The notes: a model not told the origin generated them from the sequence alone. Counted from the first letter of the stretch, positions 1 to 7,472 are shown. The stretch is 34,141 bases of DNA from Alphaproteobacteria bacterium HGW-Alphaproteobacteria-6 (GCA_002841115.1 PHEC01000013.1:1-34141), one strand, 5' to 3'. Numbers and translations are program-made.

Positions 1-81
1 ATCGCCATGCGAGCCGACAAGACCGATACAGCCTTTAGGGCTATGATCTACGCCGCTGCAGCGCTCATCAACTCCAGATGA
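1..81 (+). pseudogene. IS5-family transposase, C-terminal end only (cut by window edge)
   Basis: The first 26 codons read IAMRADKTDTAFRAMIYAAA and then ALINSR before a TGA stop. This is the characteristic C-terminus of IS5-family (DDE) transposases in alphaproteobacteria. Only the tail lies in the window, so whether the upstream part is intact cannot be judged. The stop at 79-81 runs into the putative terminal inverted repeat of the element. Recognition rests on memory of the family tail; the DDE motif itself is outside the window. Confidence 0.7.
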
Positions 82-95
82 ATCTCAACAGGCCC
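80..95. mobile_element. Right terminal repeat of the IS5-family element
   Basis: GAATCTCAACAGGCCC lies immediately after the transposase stop. Read from outside it is GGGCCTGTTGAGATTC, the style of end known for IS427/IS5-group elements. It is followed by CTAG (95-98, sharing the last C), a plausible target sequence. The left end is outside the window, so the target duplication cannot be confirmed. Confidence 0.5.
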
Positions 96-130
96 TAGCG
101 CGGATCGCGTTCATTCGCATTCACACGACC

Positions 131-198
131 CACTCTAACCTATTGATTTCGCCTGTCCGAGGAAGGTAAAACCGGACCCCACTTTTACGCGACATGCT
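131..198. repeat. Alphaproteobacterial intergenic palindromic repeat remnant
   Basis: The stretch contains GTAAAA (167-172) and TTTTAC (183-188) as a small inverted repeat around CCGGACCCCAC, followed by GCGACATGCT. On the minus strand it reads AGCATGTCGCGTAAAAGTGG and continues into CCGGTTTTACC. This resembles a dispersed intergenic element I know from Rhizobiales genomes. It is non-coding. Copy number in this genome cannot be seen from the window. Confidence 0.35.
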
Positions 199-519
199 CT
201 AGAGGGCTGCTGAAAAAGTCACGCGTCAACCCATTTCCAGCCATCAATTCGGAAACCTGTTCCTCGCCACGCTCCCCACAAGCTCTGGCCCGGGCGACCA
301 GCCCGGGCCGCGCCCGACCCTCCCCCGGGAGGGCGCATGGCAATGTCACAAATTGCTCGACGGCTGGTATGGCCTGGCTGCCATAAAGCACCGCAGCCCC
401 GGCGGGCCAAAGCGCCCCCCCGGGGTCGGGCGCGTCCCTTGGTGCCAGGATGAGATGGCGGGACAGGAATGGTTTCCTCGCCAGACACTGGCCGGGTTTC
501 CTTTTCAGCAGCCTGCTAG
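199..519. mobile_element. Putative MITE-like or internally deleted IS, 310 bp, with CTAG target duplication
   Basis: Terminal inverted repeats share a perfect 12-nt core: GGCTGCTGAAAA at 205-216 and its complement TTTTCAGCAGCC at 502-513. Both ends are directly flanked by CTAG (199-202 and 516-519), which fits the 4-bp YTAR duplications of the IS5 group. An additional internal perfect 11-bp inverted repeat, GCGCCCGACCC at 310-320 and GGGTCGGGCGC at 423-433, gives it folding potential. No credible transposase frame lies inside. It is therefore either a miniature element mobilised in trans or an internally deleted IS. Confidence 0.55.
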
Positions 520-1001
520 CGCGGCGCGACTCGCGACCAGTTCACATCGGCGACCGCGACATGCGGTCCGATGTCCTGGCGCCAGAGATCGCGGACCTCG
601 AAATTCTCGGTCAGGTAAAGCCGGTTGCGAAAGAGGGTGAAGGCCTCGGGCTGGCTCGGCACCAGTTGGCCCATGGTCATCGCATAGGCGCAGTAGCCGC
701 CATATTGCGGCGCATAGGCGTCGGGGTCCATCTCGAAGGCGGCAAGGTTTGATTCGCTGGCGAAATACCAGTTGGCGGCGCGCCAGCGCAGCGCATGGCC
801 CAGCGTGCCCTTCACCGCACGGCCCTCGGTGAAATAGGCGACCGGGTCGAAACCGGCGATGGCGCCGTTGTTGGTCTCGAAAAAGCGGGTGACCCCGGCC
901 AGCGCCGGCCTTGCCAGCGCCATCGCCGCCGGCCATGCGCAGACCTGCGCCAGAAAGGCGCGGCGGTTCGGCAGACGGCGGGCAGGCAGGCAGGACGACA
1001 T
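516..1001 (-). CDS. Tat-exported YHS-domain protein
   Basis: This is a 161-aa exported protein with a single YHS domain at about residues 48-105, including GFDPVAYFTEG, WYFASESNLAAFE and APQYGGYCAYAM. YHS domains are small folds associated with metal binding in other families; the role here is unknown. The N-terminus has a twin-arginine-like motif NRRAFLA (12-18), a hydrophobic stretch and ALA before a likely cleavage near residue 35. Two ATGs are adjacent (1004 and 1001). GGAG sits 3 nt before the first and 6 nt before the second, so the second is chosen. The TAG stop lies inside the CTAG duplication of the neighbouring mobile element. The gene is upstream of nothing else in its direction. 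Confidence 0.8.
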   Translation of the reverse strand: MSSCLPARRLPNRRAFLAQVCAWPAAMALARPALAGVTRFFETNNGAIAGFDPVAYFTEGRAVKGTLGHALRWRAANWYFASESNLAAFEMDPDAYAPQYGGYCAYAMTMGQLVPSQPEAFTLFRNRLYLTENFEVRDLWRQDIGPHVAVADVNWSRVAPR

Positions 1002-1122
1002 CATCAACTCCGGGCACGCCCGCCCCTGAGGCTGGGACTGGGACCGGGACGCGCCTTGCGCAAGAGTGCCATGTCAGGCGCCCCTGCAACAGCCCCCCTC
1101 CCGCAAGCGTGAACGGATTTGG

Positions 1123-1947
1123 TCAGCCGTTATCGCCACCGCCACCGGCCGGGGTGGCGGGCGCGGCGGCAAGGGTGGCGGCGTAAAGCGCCACGGCGGC
1201 GGCATTCGAGACATTCAGCGAGCCGAAGCCGCCGGCATAGGGGATCCGCACCAGATGGTCGCAGGTCTCGCGGGTCTTGTCGCGCAGGCCCGGCCCCTCG
1301 GCGCCAAGGACCAGCCCGACCGGCCGGCCGGCGGCGGCGGCCAGCCCCTCGTGCAGCGCCGTGCCGGCCTGACCGTCAAGCCCGAGCAGCACGAAGCCCA
1401 TGCGCTTCAATTCCTCCATCGTCTCGGCCAGGTTGGCGACCCGAAGATAGGGCTGGCGTTCCAGCGCACCGCTGGCGGTCTTGGCCAGCGCCCCGGTCTC
1501 GGGCGCCGAGTGGCGCAAGGGCGCGATCACCGCCCGGGCGCCGAAGACCTCGGCCGACCGCAGGATCGCCCCGACATTATGCGGATCGGTGACCCGGTCG
1601 AGCAGGACCACCAGCGGCGCCCCCCGCCCGGCGGCACAGACCTCGGCCGGGCTGCCCCAGGCCAGGGGCCGGGTCTCGAGCGCCGCGCCCTGGTGGACGT
1701 TCTCGGGTTCCAGCGGCACCGCCTTGTCGAAGCGGCGCGGATCGTGGATCTCGGGCACCACGGCGCCAGCCTCAAGCACGTCCTTCAGACGCTCGGCCGC
1801 GTTCGGCGTCAGCACCAGCCGCAGCTTCTCGCGGGCCGGGTTGCCAAGCGCGTCGCGCACCGCGTGAAGCCCGAAAAGCCAGAGCGTCGCGGTCGCCTCG
1901 CGGCGCCGGGTGCGTTCCTTCTCGATCACCCAGTCCGGTTTGCGCAT
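1123..1947 (-). CDS. rlmB: 23S rRNA (guanosine-2251-2'-O)-methyltransferase RlmB
   Basis: This is a SpoU/TrmH-family (SPOUT) RNA 2'-O-methyltransferase of 274 aa, the usual RlmB length. An N-terminal substrate-binding segment (WLFGLHAVRDAL, 23-34) is followed by the three SPOUT motifs: DRVTDPHNVGAILRSA (117-132, with the conserved N and R), LGAEGPGL (214-221) and GSLNVSNAAAVALYA (242-256), which form the trefoil knot that binds S-adenosylmethionine. The frame stays open about 280 nt further upstream, across the tRNA-Tyr gene, but similarity begins at MRKPDW, so that ATG is used. It is head-to-head with tRNA-Tyr, a pairing of two translation-related genes. The product modifies G2251 in the ribosomal P-loop. 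Confidence 0.92.
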   Translation of the reverse strand: MRKPDWVIEKERTRRREATATLWLFGLHAVRDALGNPAREKLRLVLTPNAAERLKDVLEAGAVVPEIHDPRRFDKAVPLEPENVHQGAALETRPLAWGSPAEVCAAGRGAPLVVLLDRVTDPHNVGAILRSAEVFGARAVIAPLRHSAPETGALAKTASGALERQPYLRVANLAETMEELKRMGFVLLGLDGQAGTALHEGLAAAAGRPVGLVLGAEGPGLRDKTRETCDHLVRIPYAGGFGSLNVSNAAAVALYAATLAAAPATPAGGGGDNG

Positions 1948-2023
1948 CACGGGGGGCCCCCTTTTCCGACAGCGGCGCAGAATGCGCCGCGGCGGCGACG
2001 GCCGCAAGCCCCCCGGCGCGCCG

Positions 2024-2051
2024 CCGGCAGGCCCCCCGCCCCCCCTGCCGG
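2024..2051. other. GC hairpin between rlmB and tRNA-Tyr
   Basis: CCGGCAGG (2024-2031) and CCTGCCGG (2044-2051) form a perfect 8-bp stem around a 12-nt C-rich loop. It lies in the divergent spacer upstream of rlmB (minus) and of the tRNA promoter (plus). It could be a leader structure of the rlmB transcript; there is no further evidence of function. Confidence 0.3.
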
Positions 2052-2068
2052 TTCCACGACTTTCCTCC

Positions 2069-2097
2069 TTGACGCCCCCCGGGGGCTTCGGTATTCC
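2069..2097 (+). promoter_or_regulatory. Promoter of tRNA-Tyr
   Basis: TTGACG (2069-2074), a 17-nt spacer and TATTCC (2092-2097) form a good sigma-70-type promoter ending 12 nt before the mature tRNA 5' end. Stable-RNA genes usually have such strong promoters with short leaders. Confidence 0.6.
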
Positions 2098-2109
2098 CGC
2101 CAGCGCGTC

Positions 2110-2193
2110 GGGCGACGTGCTGCAAGGTGCGGCAGCGGACTGTAACTCCGCCGGGGAGACCCACGCCTGGTTCGATTCCAGGGTCGCCCACCA
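2110..2193 (+). tRNA. tRNA-Tyr (anticodon GTA), CCA encoded
   Basis: The acceptor stem GGGCGAC (2110-2116) pairs with GTCGCCC (2183-2189), followed by A and an encoded CCA. The anticodon stem is GCGGA/TCCGC with loop CTGTAAC and anticodon GTA at 2142-2144. The T arm is CCTGG-TTCGATT-CCAGG (2166-2182). The long variable arm of about 12-13 nt marks a class II tRNA, as expected of bacterial tRNA-Tyr. Length is 84 nt including CCA. Confidence 0.95.
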
Positions 2194-2218
2194 ATTTACC
2201 TGTCGATAGATCAACGTG

Positions 2219-2253
2219 ATGATGGCCACCCCTGAGGGCGGCCATCATGGTTT
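2219..2253 (+). terminator. Terminator downstream of tRNA-Tyr
   Basis: ATGATGGCC (2219-2227) and GGCCATCAT (2240-2248) form a perfect 9-bp stem that can extend through CCC/GGG in the loop, followed by GGTTT. The T-run is short, but the position 26 nt after the tRNA fits a factor-independent terminator. The remaining ~110 nt to the next gene show nothing recognisable. Confidence 0.55.
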
Positions 2254-2366
2254 ATCGAGGTCCTGCATCAACGCTGCAAGATTGGCGGCTCTGCGACGAC
2301 AGCGGGGGACCGCCCCGGGCGGCGATACCGTGCCACCCGGTGGCGATGACCCGCCAGCCGCTGCCG

Positions 2367-3194
2367 TCACGCCGGAGCGCGGCCCTCCGACAAGCCATGA
2401 TCCGGCGCCGTCAGGGCATCCCGGACCGTGAAGGCCTTGCGGAAGGACTCGAGTGCGGTTTCCTCATCGCCCGCCGCGAAGCTCTCAAGGCCGACCGGGC
2501 CGCGATAGCCCATCGCCTTCAGGGCAACGGCAATGCCGGGATAGTTGATCTCTCCGGTGCCGGGCTGGTTGCGTCCGGGGTTGTCCGCGACCTGGATCTC
2601 GCCGATCCAGGGCAGGCACTTGCGGCACCAGCGGAGCAGATCCCCTTCGCCGATCTGGGTGTGGTAAAGGTCGAGGTTGATGCGCAACTCGGGCCGGTCG
2701 ACCGAGGACACCAGCGCCAGCACATCCGCCGTCGACCCGAAAGGGCAGCCGGGATGATCCAGCAGGTTGAGGTTTTCGAGGCAGAAGGTCACGCCCAGTT
2801 CCGCCCCGAGATCGCAGATGCGGTTGAGCGTGTCGCGGGCCTTCAGCCACATCGCGCCGGTGACGACCTCGTGCCGGCGGATCGGGATGCCGCCATCGCC
2901 CAGCCCCGTTCCATGCAGGTTCAGCCGGTGAACGCCCAGACGCTTTCCCACCGCCGCGGTCTCGCGGGCAGAGCGCAGCAGCATCCCGGCGCCCTCGTCG
3001 TCGGCAAGGCGGCCCTGAAGATAGCCGTTCATGATGGTGAAGGTGGCGCCGGTCGCCTCCAGCCTGGCCAGATCCCAGGCGGGCCAGTTCCACAGGCCGA
3101 CGCCGAAGCCCATTTCCTTCAGGCGCGCGGCGCGCCAGTCGATCGGGCGGTCGCGCCACAGCATTTCGGCGCAGGCGGCAAGTTGAAAGGTCAT
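2367..3194 (-). CDS. Hydroxypyruvate isomerase-like TIM-barrel sugar isomerase/epimerase
   Basis: This 275-aa protein belongs to the xylose-isomerase-like TIM-barrel superfamily (AP_endonuc_2 fold). The segment ADNPGR..PGTGEINYPG (203-220) is typical of the hydroxypyruvate isomerase (Hyi) subgroup. E140 in FCLENLN and E237 in GLESF correspond to the two acid/base glutamates of that subgroup, with the same spacing of 97; D175 and H178 in LDLYH are likely metal ligands. The start is the ATG at 3194, where similarity begins and AAGG/GGAG lies upstream, rather than an upstream in-frame start. It is the last gene of the sugar-import operon and presumably isomerises an intermediate of the imported compound. 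Substrate is not determinable; inosose isomerase or ketose epimerase are alternatives. Confidence 0.75.
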   Translation of the reverse strand: MTFQLAACAEMLWRDRPIDWRAARLKEMGFGVGLWNWPAWDLARLEATGATFTIMNGYLQGRLADDEGAGMLLRSARETAAVGKRLGVHRLNLHGTGLGDGGIPIRRHEVVTGAMWLKARDTLNRICDLGAELGVTFCLENLNLLDHPGCPFGSTADVLALVSSVDRPELRINLDLYHTQIGEGDLLRWCRKCLPWIGEIQVADNPGRNQPGTGEINYPGIAVALKAMGYRGPVGLESFAAGDEETALESFRKAFTVRDALTAPDHGLSEGRAPA

Positions 3195-3235
3195 CCTTCG
3201 GCTCCGTCGGGAAAATGGACGTTCACGAGATGTGG

Positions 3236-3291
3236 GTGGCCCGGCGGTCATGCCGGGCCACGCGGGGTCGGAACAGTGGAGGCCGTTCCGA
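3236..3291 (-). other. Two tandem hairpins between ATPase and isomerase genes
   Basis: GTGGCCCGGC (3236-3245) pairs perfectly with GCCGGGCCAC (3252-3261) across a 6-nt loop, and TCGGAAC (3268-3274) pairs with GTTCCGA (3285-3291). They fill the 111-nt gap between the ATPase stop and the isomerase start. There is no T-run, so mRNA stabilisation or partial termination is more likely than full termination. Confidence 0.5.
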
Positions 3292-3305
3292 CAGGAAGAC
3301 AATCC

Positions 3306-4124
3306 TCAGACGGTGCCGCCCAGGGTGGATTCCAGCTGCGCCATCTCCTGCCCGCCGGCCATAAGATCCTGCAGCTCTTCGGCGGTGATCTCGCCGCGTC
3401 GGGCGGTGCCAAGGGTCTTGCCGCGGTTCAGCACGGTGAACCGGTCGCCGACCGCCATCGCGTGCCGGACATTGTGGCTGATGAACACCACGCCCACGCC
3501 CTGCGAGCGCACCTTGTCGATGGTCGCAAGCACGTTGGCCGTCTGGCGCACGCCCAGGGCGCTGGTGGGCTCGTCCAGGATCAGAACCCTGGCGCCGAAG
3601 TGAACGGCACGCGCGATGGCAACGGTCTGCCGCTCTCCGCCCGACAGCGTGCCGACCGCCTGGTCGGGGGCGCGCAGGTTGATGCCCATCTTGCGCATCT
3701 CGGCCATGGTGACGCTATTGGCCTTCTCGACATCGAAGCGCCTGGTGAGACCCCAGCCCCTGGTCGGCTCTCGGCCCATGAAGAAGTTGCGCGCCACCGA
3801 CATGAGCGGGATCATCGCGAGATCCTGGAAGACCGTGGCAATCCCGGCCTCCATCGCGTCGCGGGGGCTGGCGAAGGACATCGGCCTGCCCTCGAAGGCA
3901 ATGGTCCCGCGGGTCGGCTTGTGAACGCCGGACATGGTCTTGATGAAGGTCGACTTGCCCGCGCCGTTGTCGCCAAGCAGGCAGTGGCATTCGCCGGGGC
4001 GGACATCGAAGCTGACCCCTGCAAGCGCGATGACGTTGCCGAAGTGCTTTTCGATATCGCGCAACTCGATGATCGGATTGGCGGATCCGGTGCCGCCATG
4101 ATGAAAGGTGCTGTCTTCGGACAT
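3306..4124 (-). CDS. Sugar ABC transporter ATP-binding protein (CUT2, single domain, FrcA-like)
   Basis: This 272-aa cytoplasmic ATPase energises the importer encoded upstream. Walker A is GDNGAGKST (51-59), Q-loop Q100, signature LSGGE (160-164), Walker B LILDEP (181-186), and H-loop H217. Unlike RbsA or MglA, which have two fused nucleotide-binding domains (~500 aa), it has one domain, as in the FrcA-type fructose ATPase of rhizobia; two copies would be needed per transporter. It begins one base after the permease stop (TGA-G-ATG), so translation is coupled. Substrate is inferred only from the neighbours (sugar or cyclitol). Confidence 0.9.
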   Translation of the reverse strand: MSEDSTFHHGGTGSANPIIELRDIEKHFGNVIALAGVSFDVRPGECHCLLGDNGAGKSTFIKTMSGVHKPTRGTIAFEGRPMSFASPRDAMEAGIATVFQDLAMIPLMSVARNFFMGREPTRGWGLTRRFDVEKANSVTMAEMRKMGINLRAPDQAVGTLSGGERQTVAIARAVHFGARVLILDEPTSALGVRQTANVLATIDKVRSQGVGVVFISHNVRHAMAVGDRFTVLNRGKTLGTARRGEITAEELQDLMAGGQEMAQLESTLGGTV

Positions 4125-4125
4125 C

Positions 4126-5232
4126 TCAGCGTTCCCCCGTCACGCGCTTGCGGATGGCGTTGTTGAAGATGACGGCCAGCAGCAGCATCCCGCCAAGAAA
4201 GACCTGGAACCAGTCCTGATCAAAGCCGGTATAGGTCAGGCCGATCACGACCATGCCGAAGATGATCGAGCCGAAGAAGGCCCCGATGGCGCTGCCATAG
4301 CCACCGGTCAGCAGGCAGCCGCCGATGACGGCCGCGATGATCGCCTCGAACTCCTTCTGAAATCCGCGGCGGGCGTCGGTCGATCCGGCGTCCAGCACCT
4401 GCATCACGGCCAGAAGCGCGGCAGCGCCGGCGGTGACCATGAACAGCGAGATCTTGACCCGGCGCACCGGCACGCCGGAGTTGGCGGCGGCATTGCGGTC
4501 GCCGCCGGAGGCAAAGATCCAGTTGCCCGCCGGGGTGCGCAACAGAACCCAGGTCGCCAGGGCGGCAAGGCCGACGAACCACAGCACCTCTACCGGCACG
4601 CCCGGCACTTTCGGCTCGCCATTGGGGAAGGTCTCGATCCAGCCGCGCGCGGCGAGGGCGCGAAACAGCGTGCCGAATGCATCGCCCGCAAACAGCGGCG
4701 ACAGCCAGTCATCGGCCGCCGCATCGCGCACGCCGCGCAACTGAGTGGAGCCGCCGGTGAGCCATTTCAGCCCGACCAGCGACAGGCCGCGCAGGATGAA
4801 CAGGCCCGCCAGCGTGACGATGAACGACGGCAGTCCGGTGCGCAGCACGATCAGCCCGTTCGCCGCCCCGATCAGCGCCGCGACCGCCAGGGTGGCAGGA
4901 ACCGCAACGATCAGGGGCAGGCCGAGGTTGACGACGCATGCGCCAAAGATCATCCCCGCAAAGGCCACCATCGAGCCGATGGAAAGATCGAACTCTCCGC
5001 CGATCATCAGCATCGCCGCCGCGATGGCAAGAACGCCAAGCTGCGCCGCCGGGGCCATGAAGTTCAGGATGCCCGACAGCGTGAACATCGCGTCATTGGC
5101 CGTCAGCAGAAAGAACACGGTGACCAGGACCAGTCCGGCAATCGCCCCGAGTTCGGGCCGCTTCATCAGCCGGGCCAGCAGCGGCTCGGTCCGCAACCGT
5201 TCATCAACGGCCGTGATATCGTCAGTTGGCAT
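4126..5232 (-). CDS. Sugar ABC transporter permease (RbsC/FrcC family)
   Basis: This 368-aa integral membrane protein of the BPD_transp_2 family has eight or more hydrophobic segments. The family signature region is present: [19 protein letters not shown] followed by IGSMVAFAG near residues 66-95, where GGEFDLSIG is highly typical of CUT2 permeases. The ATG at 5232 is preferred over a GTG nine bases upstream because GGGGAGG lies 8 nt before the ATG and would overlap the GTG. A luminal-side insertion of about 50 residues (around 170-220, including [12 protein letters not shown]) between membrane segments is longer than in RbsC. It lies between the binding-protein gene and the ATPase gene of the same operon. 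Confidence 0.9.
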   Translation of the reverse strand: MPTDDITAVDERLRTEPLLARLMKRPELGAIAGLVLVTVFFLLTANDAMFTLSGILNFMAPAAQLGVLAIAAAMLMIGGEFDLSIGSMVAFAGMIFGACVVNLGLPLIVAVPATLAVAALIGAANGLIVLRTGLPSFIVTLAGLFILRGLSLVGLKWLTGGSTQLRGVRDAAADDWLSPLFAGDAFGTLFRALAARGWIETFPNGEPKVPGVPVEVLWFVGLAALATWVLLRTPAGNWIFASGGDRNAAANSGVPVRRVKISLFMVTAGAAALLAVMQVLDAGSTDARRGFQKEFEAIIAAVIGGCLLTGGYGSAIGAFFGSIIFGMVVIGLTYTGFDQDWFQVFLGGMLLLAVIFNNAIRKRVTGER

Positions 5233-5260
5233 GACTTCCACCTCCCCCGGACAGTGTCAG

Positions 5261-5286
5261 CGGGGCGGCCCCGTGGTGCCGCCCCG
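5261..5286 (-). other. Intercistronic hairpin after the sugar-binding-protein gene
   Basis: CGGGGCGGC (5261-5269) pairs perfectly with GCCGCCCCG (5278-5286) across an 8-nt loop. It sits 9 nt after the binding-protein stop and ahead of the permease ribosome binding site. Such hairpins commonly protect upstream mRNA from 3' decay and lower downstream expression; that role is inferred here. Confidence 0.55.
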
Positions 5287-5295
5287 TCGGTTTGC

Positions 5296-6222
5296 TCAGC
5301 GGATGCCCTGGGCCGACAGTTCCACCACCTGGGCGGCCTTGTCCGCGGTGATCAGGTTCGGGCCTGACGCCACGTTGCCGCCCGGCATCAGGCCGTAGTC
5401 GGCGTGCAGCGCAAGGAAATCGACGGCAAGGTAGCCTTGCAGGAACTGCTGCTGGTCGATGGCGAAGGCGGCATCGCCCGCGGCAACCGATTCAAGGAAG
5501 CTGGCCGACAGGTCGAACGAGGCAACCTTGATGGCGCCCTGACCCTTGCCCATCGCGACCACGGCGGCGACAGCGGGTTCGCCGGCAGTGCCGGCGCCCA
5601 GCGCCAGAACGGTGTCGATCGACGGATCGGATTGCAGGGCAGCCGTCACCTTGGACTGGATTTCCGCCGGGTCATTCGAGGTCGGCAGGACGGTCACATC
5701 GCCAAAACCGGCGGTGAAACCGGCGCAGCGCAGGTCAAGGCCGACGTTGCCAACCTCCTGGTTGACGCAGATGCCCTTCTTGCCGCCCATGTCCTTCAGC
5801 TTTTCGCCGGCGATGCGGCCGGTGACCTCTTCGTCCTGACCGATGTGCAAAAGCGCGCCAAGCCCCCTGGAGACATCCGACCCCGAGTTGATCGAGATCA
5901 CCGGAATGCCCGCCGCCACCGCACGCTGGATCGACGGCCCGAGCGCATCGGCGTCGGGGATCGACACCACCAGCCCGTCGGGACCCTGGTTCACCGCCGC
6001 GTCGATCAGTTGCGCCATCGCGACCATGTCGAAGGTTTCCGGCGAGCGGTACTGGACCGATGCGCCGGTGTTCTTGGCCGCCATTTCGACGCCGTTCTTG
6101 ACGACCGACCAGAACGGGTCGTTCGCCTGGCCATGGGCCACGACGATGATCTCGGCCGCCATGGCCGGGGCGGCAAGCGTCAAGGCGGTGGCCGTCATCA
6201 GGCCGGCAACAAGTTTCTTCAT
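5296..6222 (-). CDS. Periplasmic sugar-binding protein (RbsB-like, CUT2)
   Basis: This 308-aa exported protein begins with a clear signal peptide, MKKLVAGLMTATALTLAAPA followed by MA, with cleavage expected near residue 23. The mature part is a type I periplasmic binding fold (Peripla_BP_4): IIVVAHGQANDPFWSVVKNG near its start, GLVVSIPDADALG, and GIPVISINSGSD in the middle. The ATG at 6222 is supported by GGGAGGAAGACCG immediately upstream. It captures the substrate in the periplasm and delivers it to the permease/ATPase pair encoded downstream. Similarity to sugar and inositol binders is evident; substrate cannot be read directly. Confidence 0.9.
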   Translation of the reverse strand: MKKLVAGLMTATALTLAAPAMAAEIIVVAHGQANDPFWSVVKNGVEMAAKNTGASVQYRSPETFDMVAMAQLIDAAVNQGPDGLVVSIPDADALGPSIQRAVAAGIPVISINSGSDVSRGLGALLHIGQDEEVTGRIAGEKLKDMGGKKGICVNQEVGNVGLDLRCAGFTAGFGDVTVLPTSNDPAEIQSKVTAALQSDPSIDTVLALGAGTAGEPAVAAVVAMGKGQGAIKVASFDLSASFLESVAAGDAAFAIDQQQFLQGYLAVDFLALHADYGLMPGGNVASGPNLITADKAAQVVELSAQGIR

Positions 6223-6252
6223 CGGTCTTCCTCCCTGGAAGGTTCGGGGTAA

Positions 6253-6275
6253 GGGCGGCCCAAGCGCGGCCGCCC
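6253..6275 (-). other. Intercistronic hairpin between dehydrogenase and binding-protein genes
   Basis: GGGCGGCC (6253-6260) pairs perfectly with GGCCGCCC (6268-6275) across a 7-nt loop, in the 89-nt gap between the dehydrogenase stop and the binding-protein start. It lacks a T-run. Confidence 0.45.
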
Positions 6276-6311
6276 GGTGTCCGGCAAGGCCGGATCGGAT
6301 GGGGGCGGCGG

Positions 6312-7319
6312 TCAGCCGCCCAGCATGTCCCTGGTCACGGCGACGGTTTCGCCGGTCCTGGCCGATTGCGTGGCCGCTTCGGCAAGGGCCAGCGCGTTGA
6401 TGCCGTCCTGCAAGGTGACGGGCAGCGCGGCGCCCGCGGTCACCGCCTGCACGAAGGCGTGCCACTCTGCCGCGTAGGCGGGCATGTAGCGTTCCAGGAA
6501 AAAGTAGGTCGGCTTGGCCCCGGTCACGCCTGCCACGGTGGATTTCACCACGGTGTTTTCCAGCATGTTCTGCGCCTGAAGCAGGCCCTCGGACCCCAGA
6601 AGTTCCAGCCGCTGGTCATAGCCATAGACCGCGCGGCGGCTGTTCTTGATCACCGCGATGCGGCCGTCGGCAAAATGCAGCGTCACCACGGCGGTATCGA
6701 CATCGCCCGCCGCCCCGATGGCCGGATCGACGATCGAGGTGCCGACCGCCGACACCTTTGCCGGCACCGCCCCCATGACCCACATCGCCATGTCGAAATC
6801 GTGGATCATCATGTCGCGAAACAGCCCGCCCGAGACCTTGATGTAGGACAGCGGCGGCGGGGCCGGGTCGAAGGATGTCACCGACAAAAGCTCGGTCCTG
6901 CCGATCTCGCCCCTGTCGGCGGCGGCTTTCAGGGCGGCAAAGTTCGGATCGAACCGGCGGTTGAAGCCGATCATGACCGGCTTGCCGTGGCGGCCCGCGA
7001 CCTGCTGGCAGCGGATCGCGCGCTCCAGTGACAGGTCCACCGGCTTTTCGCAAAGCACCGCCTTGCCCGCCGCGGTTGCGGCCTCGATCAGGGCGGAATG
7101 GGTGTCGGTCGAGGTGGCGATCAGCACCGCGTCGATGGCGGCATCGGCCAGGATCGCCTCGGTGGTCCGCGCCTGGGCACCATGCTCTGCCGCCAGCGTC
7201 GCCGCCGCTTCGGCGTTCACGTCCGATACCGCGGCAAGCGTGCTACCCGCATGACCGGCGATGGCCTTCGCATGAACATGGCCGATCCGTCCCGCGCCGA
7301 GCAGTCCAACCCTGAGCAT
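6312..7319 (-). CDS. iolG: Inositol 2-dehydrogenase-like oxidoreductase (Gfo/Idh/MocA family)
   Basis: This 335-aa NAD(P)-dependent dehydrogenase has an N-terminal Rossmann fold with GAGRIG (8-13), the family EKP motif (91-93, K92 catalytic) and the D169..H173 pair in RDMMIHDFD, spaced as in Bacillus IolG (D172/H176). FNRRFDP (119-125) and the SRRAVYGYDQRLE stretch closely resemble rhizobial inositol dehydrogenases (IdhA). It would oxidise myo-inositol or a related cyclitol or sugar to the 2-keto compound. It is the first gene of the minus-strand operon, divergent from the LacI regulator. The other inositol catabolic genes (iolB, C, D, E) are not in the window, so the pathway assignment is an inference. 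Confidence 0.75.
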   Translation of the reverse strand: MLRVGLLGAGRIGHVHAKAIAGHAGSTLAAVSDVNAEAAATLAAEHGAQARTTEAILADAAIDAVLIATSTDTHSALIEAATAAGKAVLCEKPVDLSLERAIRCQQVAGRHGKPVMIGFNRRFDPNFAALKAAADRGEIGRTELLSVTSFDPAPPPLSYIKVSGGLFRDMMIHDFDMAMWVMGAVPAKVSAVGTSIVDPAIGAAGDVDTAVVTLHFADGRIAVIKNSRRAVYGYDQRLELLGSEGLLQAQNMLENTVVKSTVAGVTGAKPTYFFLERYMPAYAAEWHAFVQAVTAGAALPVTLQDGINALALAEAATQSARTGETVAVTRDMLGG

Positions 7320-7370
7320 CTTGAAATCCCCCCTCGCGGTCGGCTTGATTCGACCGCTTCGCAGAATGAA

Positions 7371-7397
7371 TATTCCATATCACGCGCACGGGGGCAA
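7371..7397 (-). promoter_or_regulatory. Candidate promoter of the sugar/inositol operon
   Basis: On the minus strand TTGCCC (7397-7392) is followed after 17 nt by AATATT (starting at 7374). Each hexamer matches consensus at four of six positions, and the element lies about 50 nt upstream of the dehydrogenase start in an AT-richer pocket. Confidence 0.4.
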
Positions 7398-7405
7398 GAA
7401 AATTC

Positions 7406-7419
7406 TGCACGCGGGTGCA
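7406..7419. promoter_or_regulatory. Candidate LacI-family operator
   Basis: TGCACGCGGGTGCA is an inverted repeat with 5-nt perfect arms (TGCAC/GTGCA) around GCGG and a central CG, the layout of LacI-family operators. It lies in the divergent spacer between the regulator and the operon it presumably controls, 8 nt upstream of the candidate -35. Confidence 0.5.
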
Positions 7420-7472
7420 TCACAGTTTGCAGGGACGCGCTTTGCGGGTATGGGTTTTGGCAGGAGAACCAA

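Noticed and set aside
353-752. Small plus-strand open frames within the 310-bp element and over the YHS gene
   Set aside because: No ribosome binding site, no homology, and they cross element boundaries and the antisense of a supported gene.
2247-4166. 639-codon plus-strand open frame across the isomerase and ATPase genes
   Set aside because: It is a shadow of two well-supported minus-strand genes and contains no recognisable motif.
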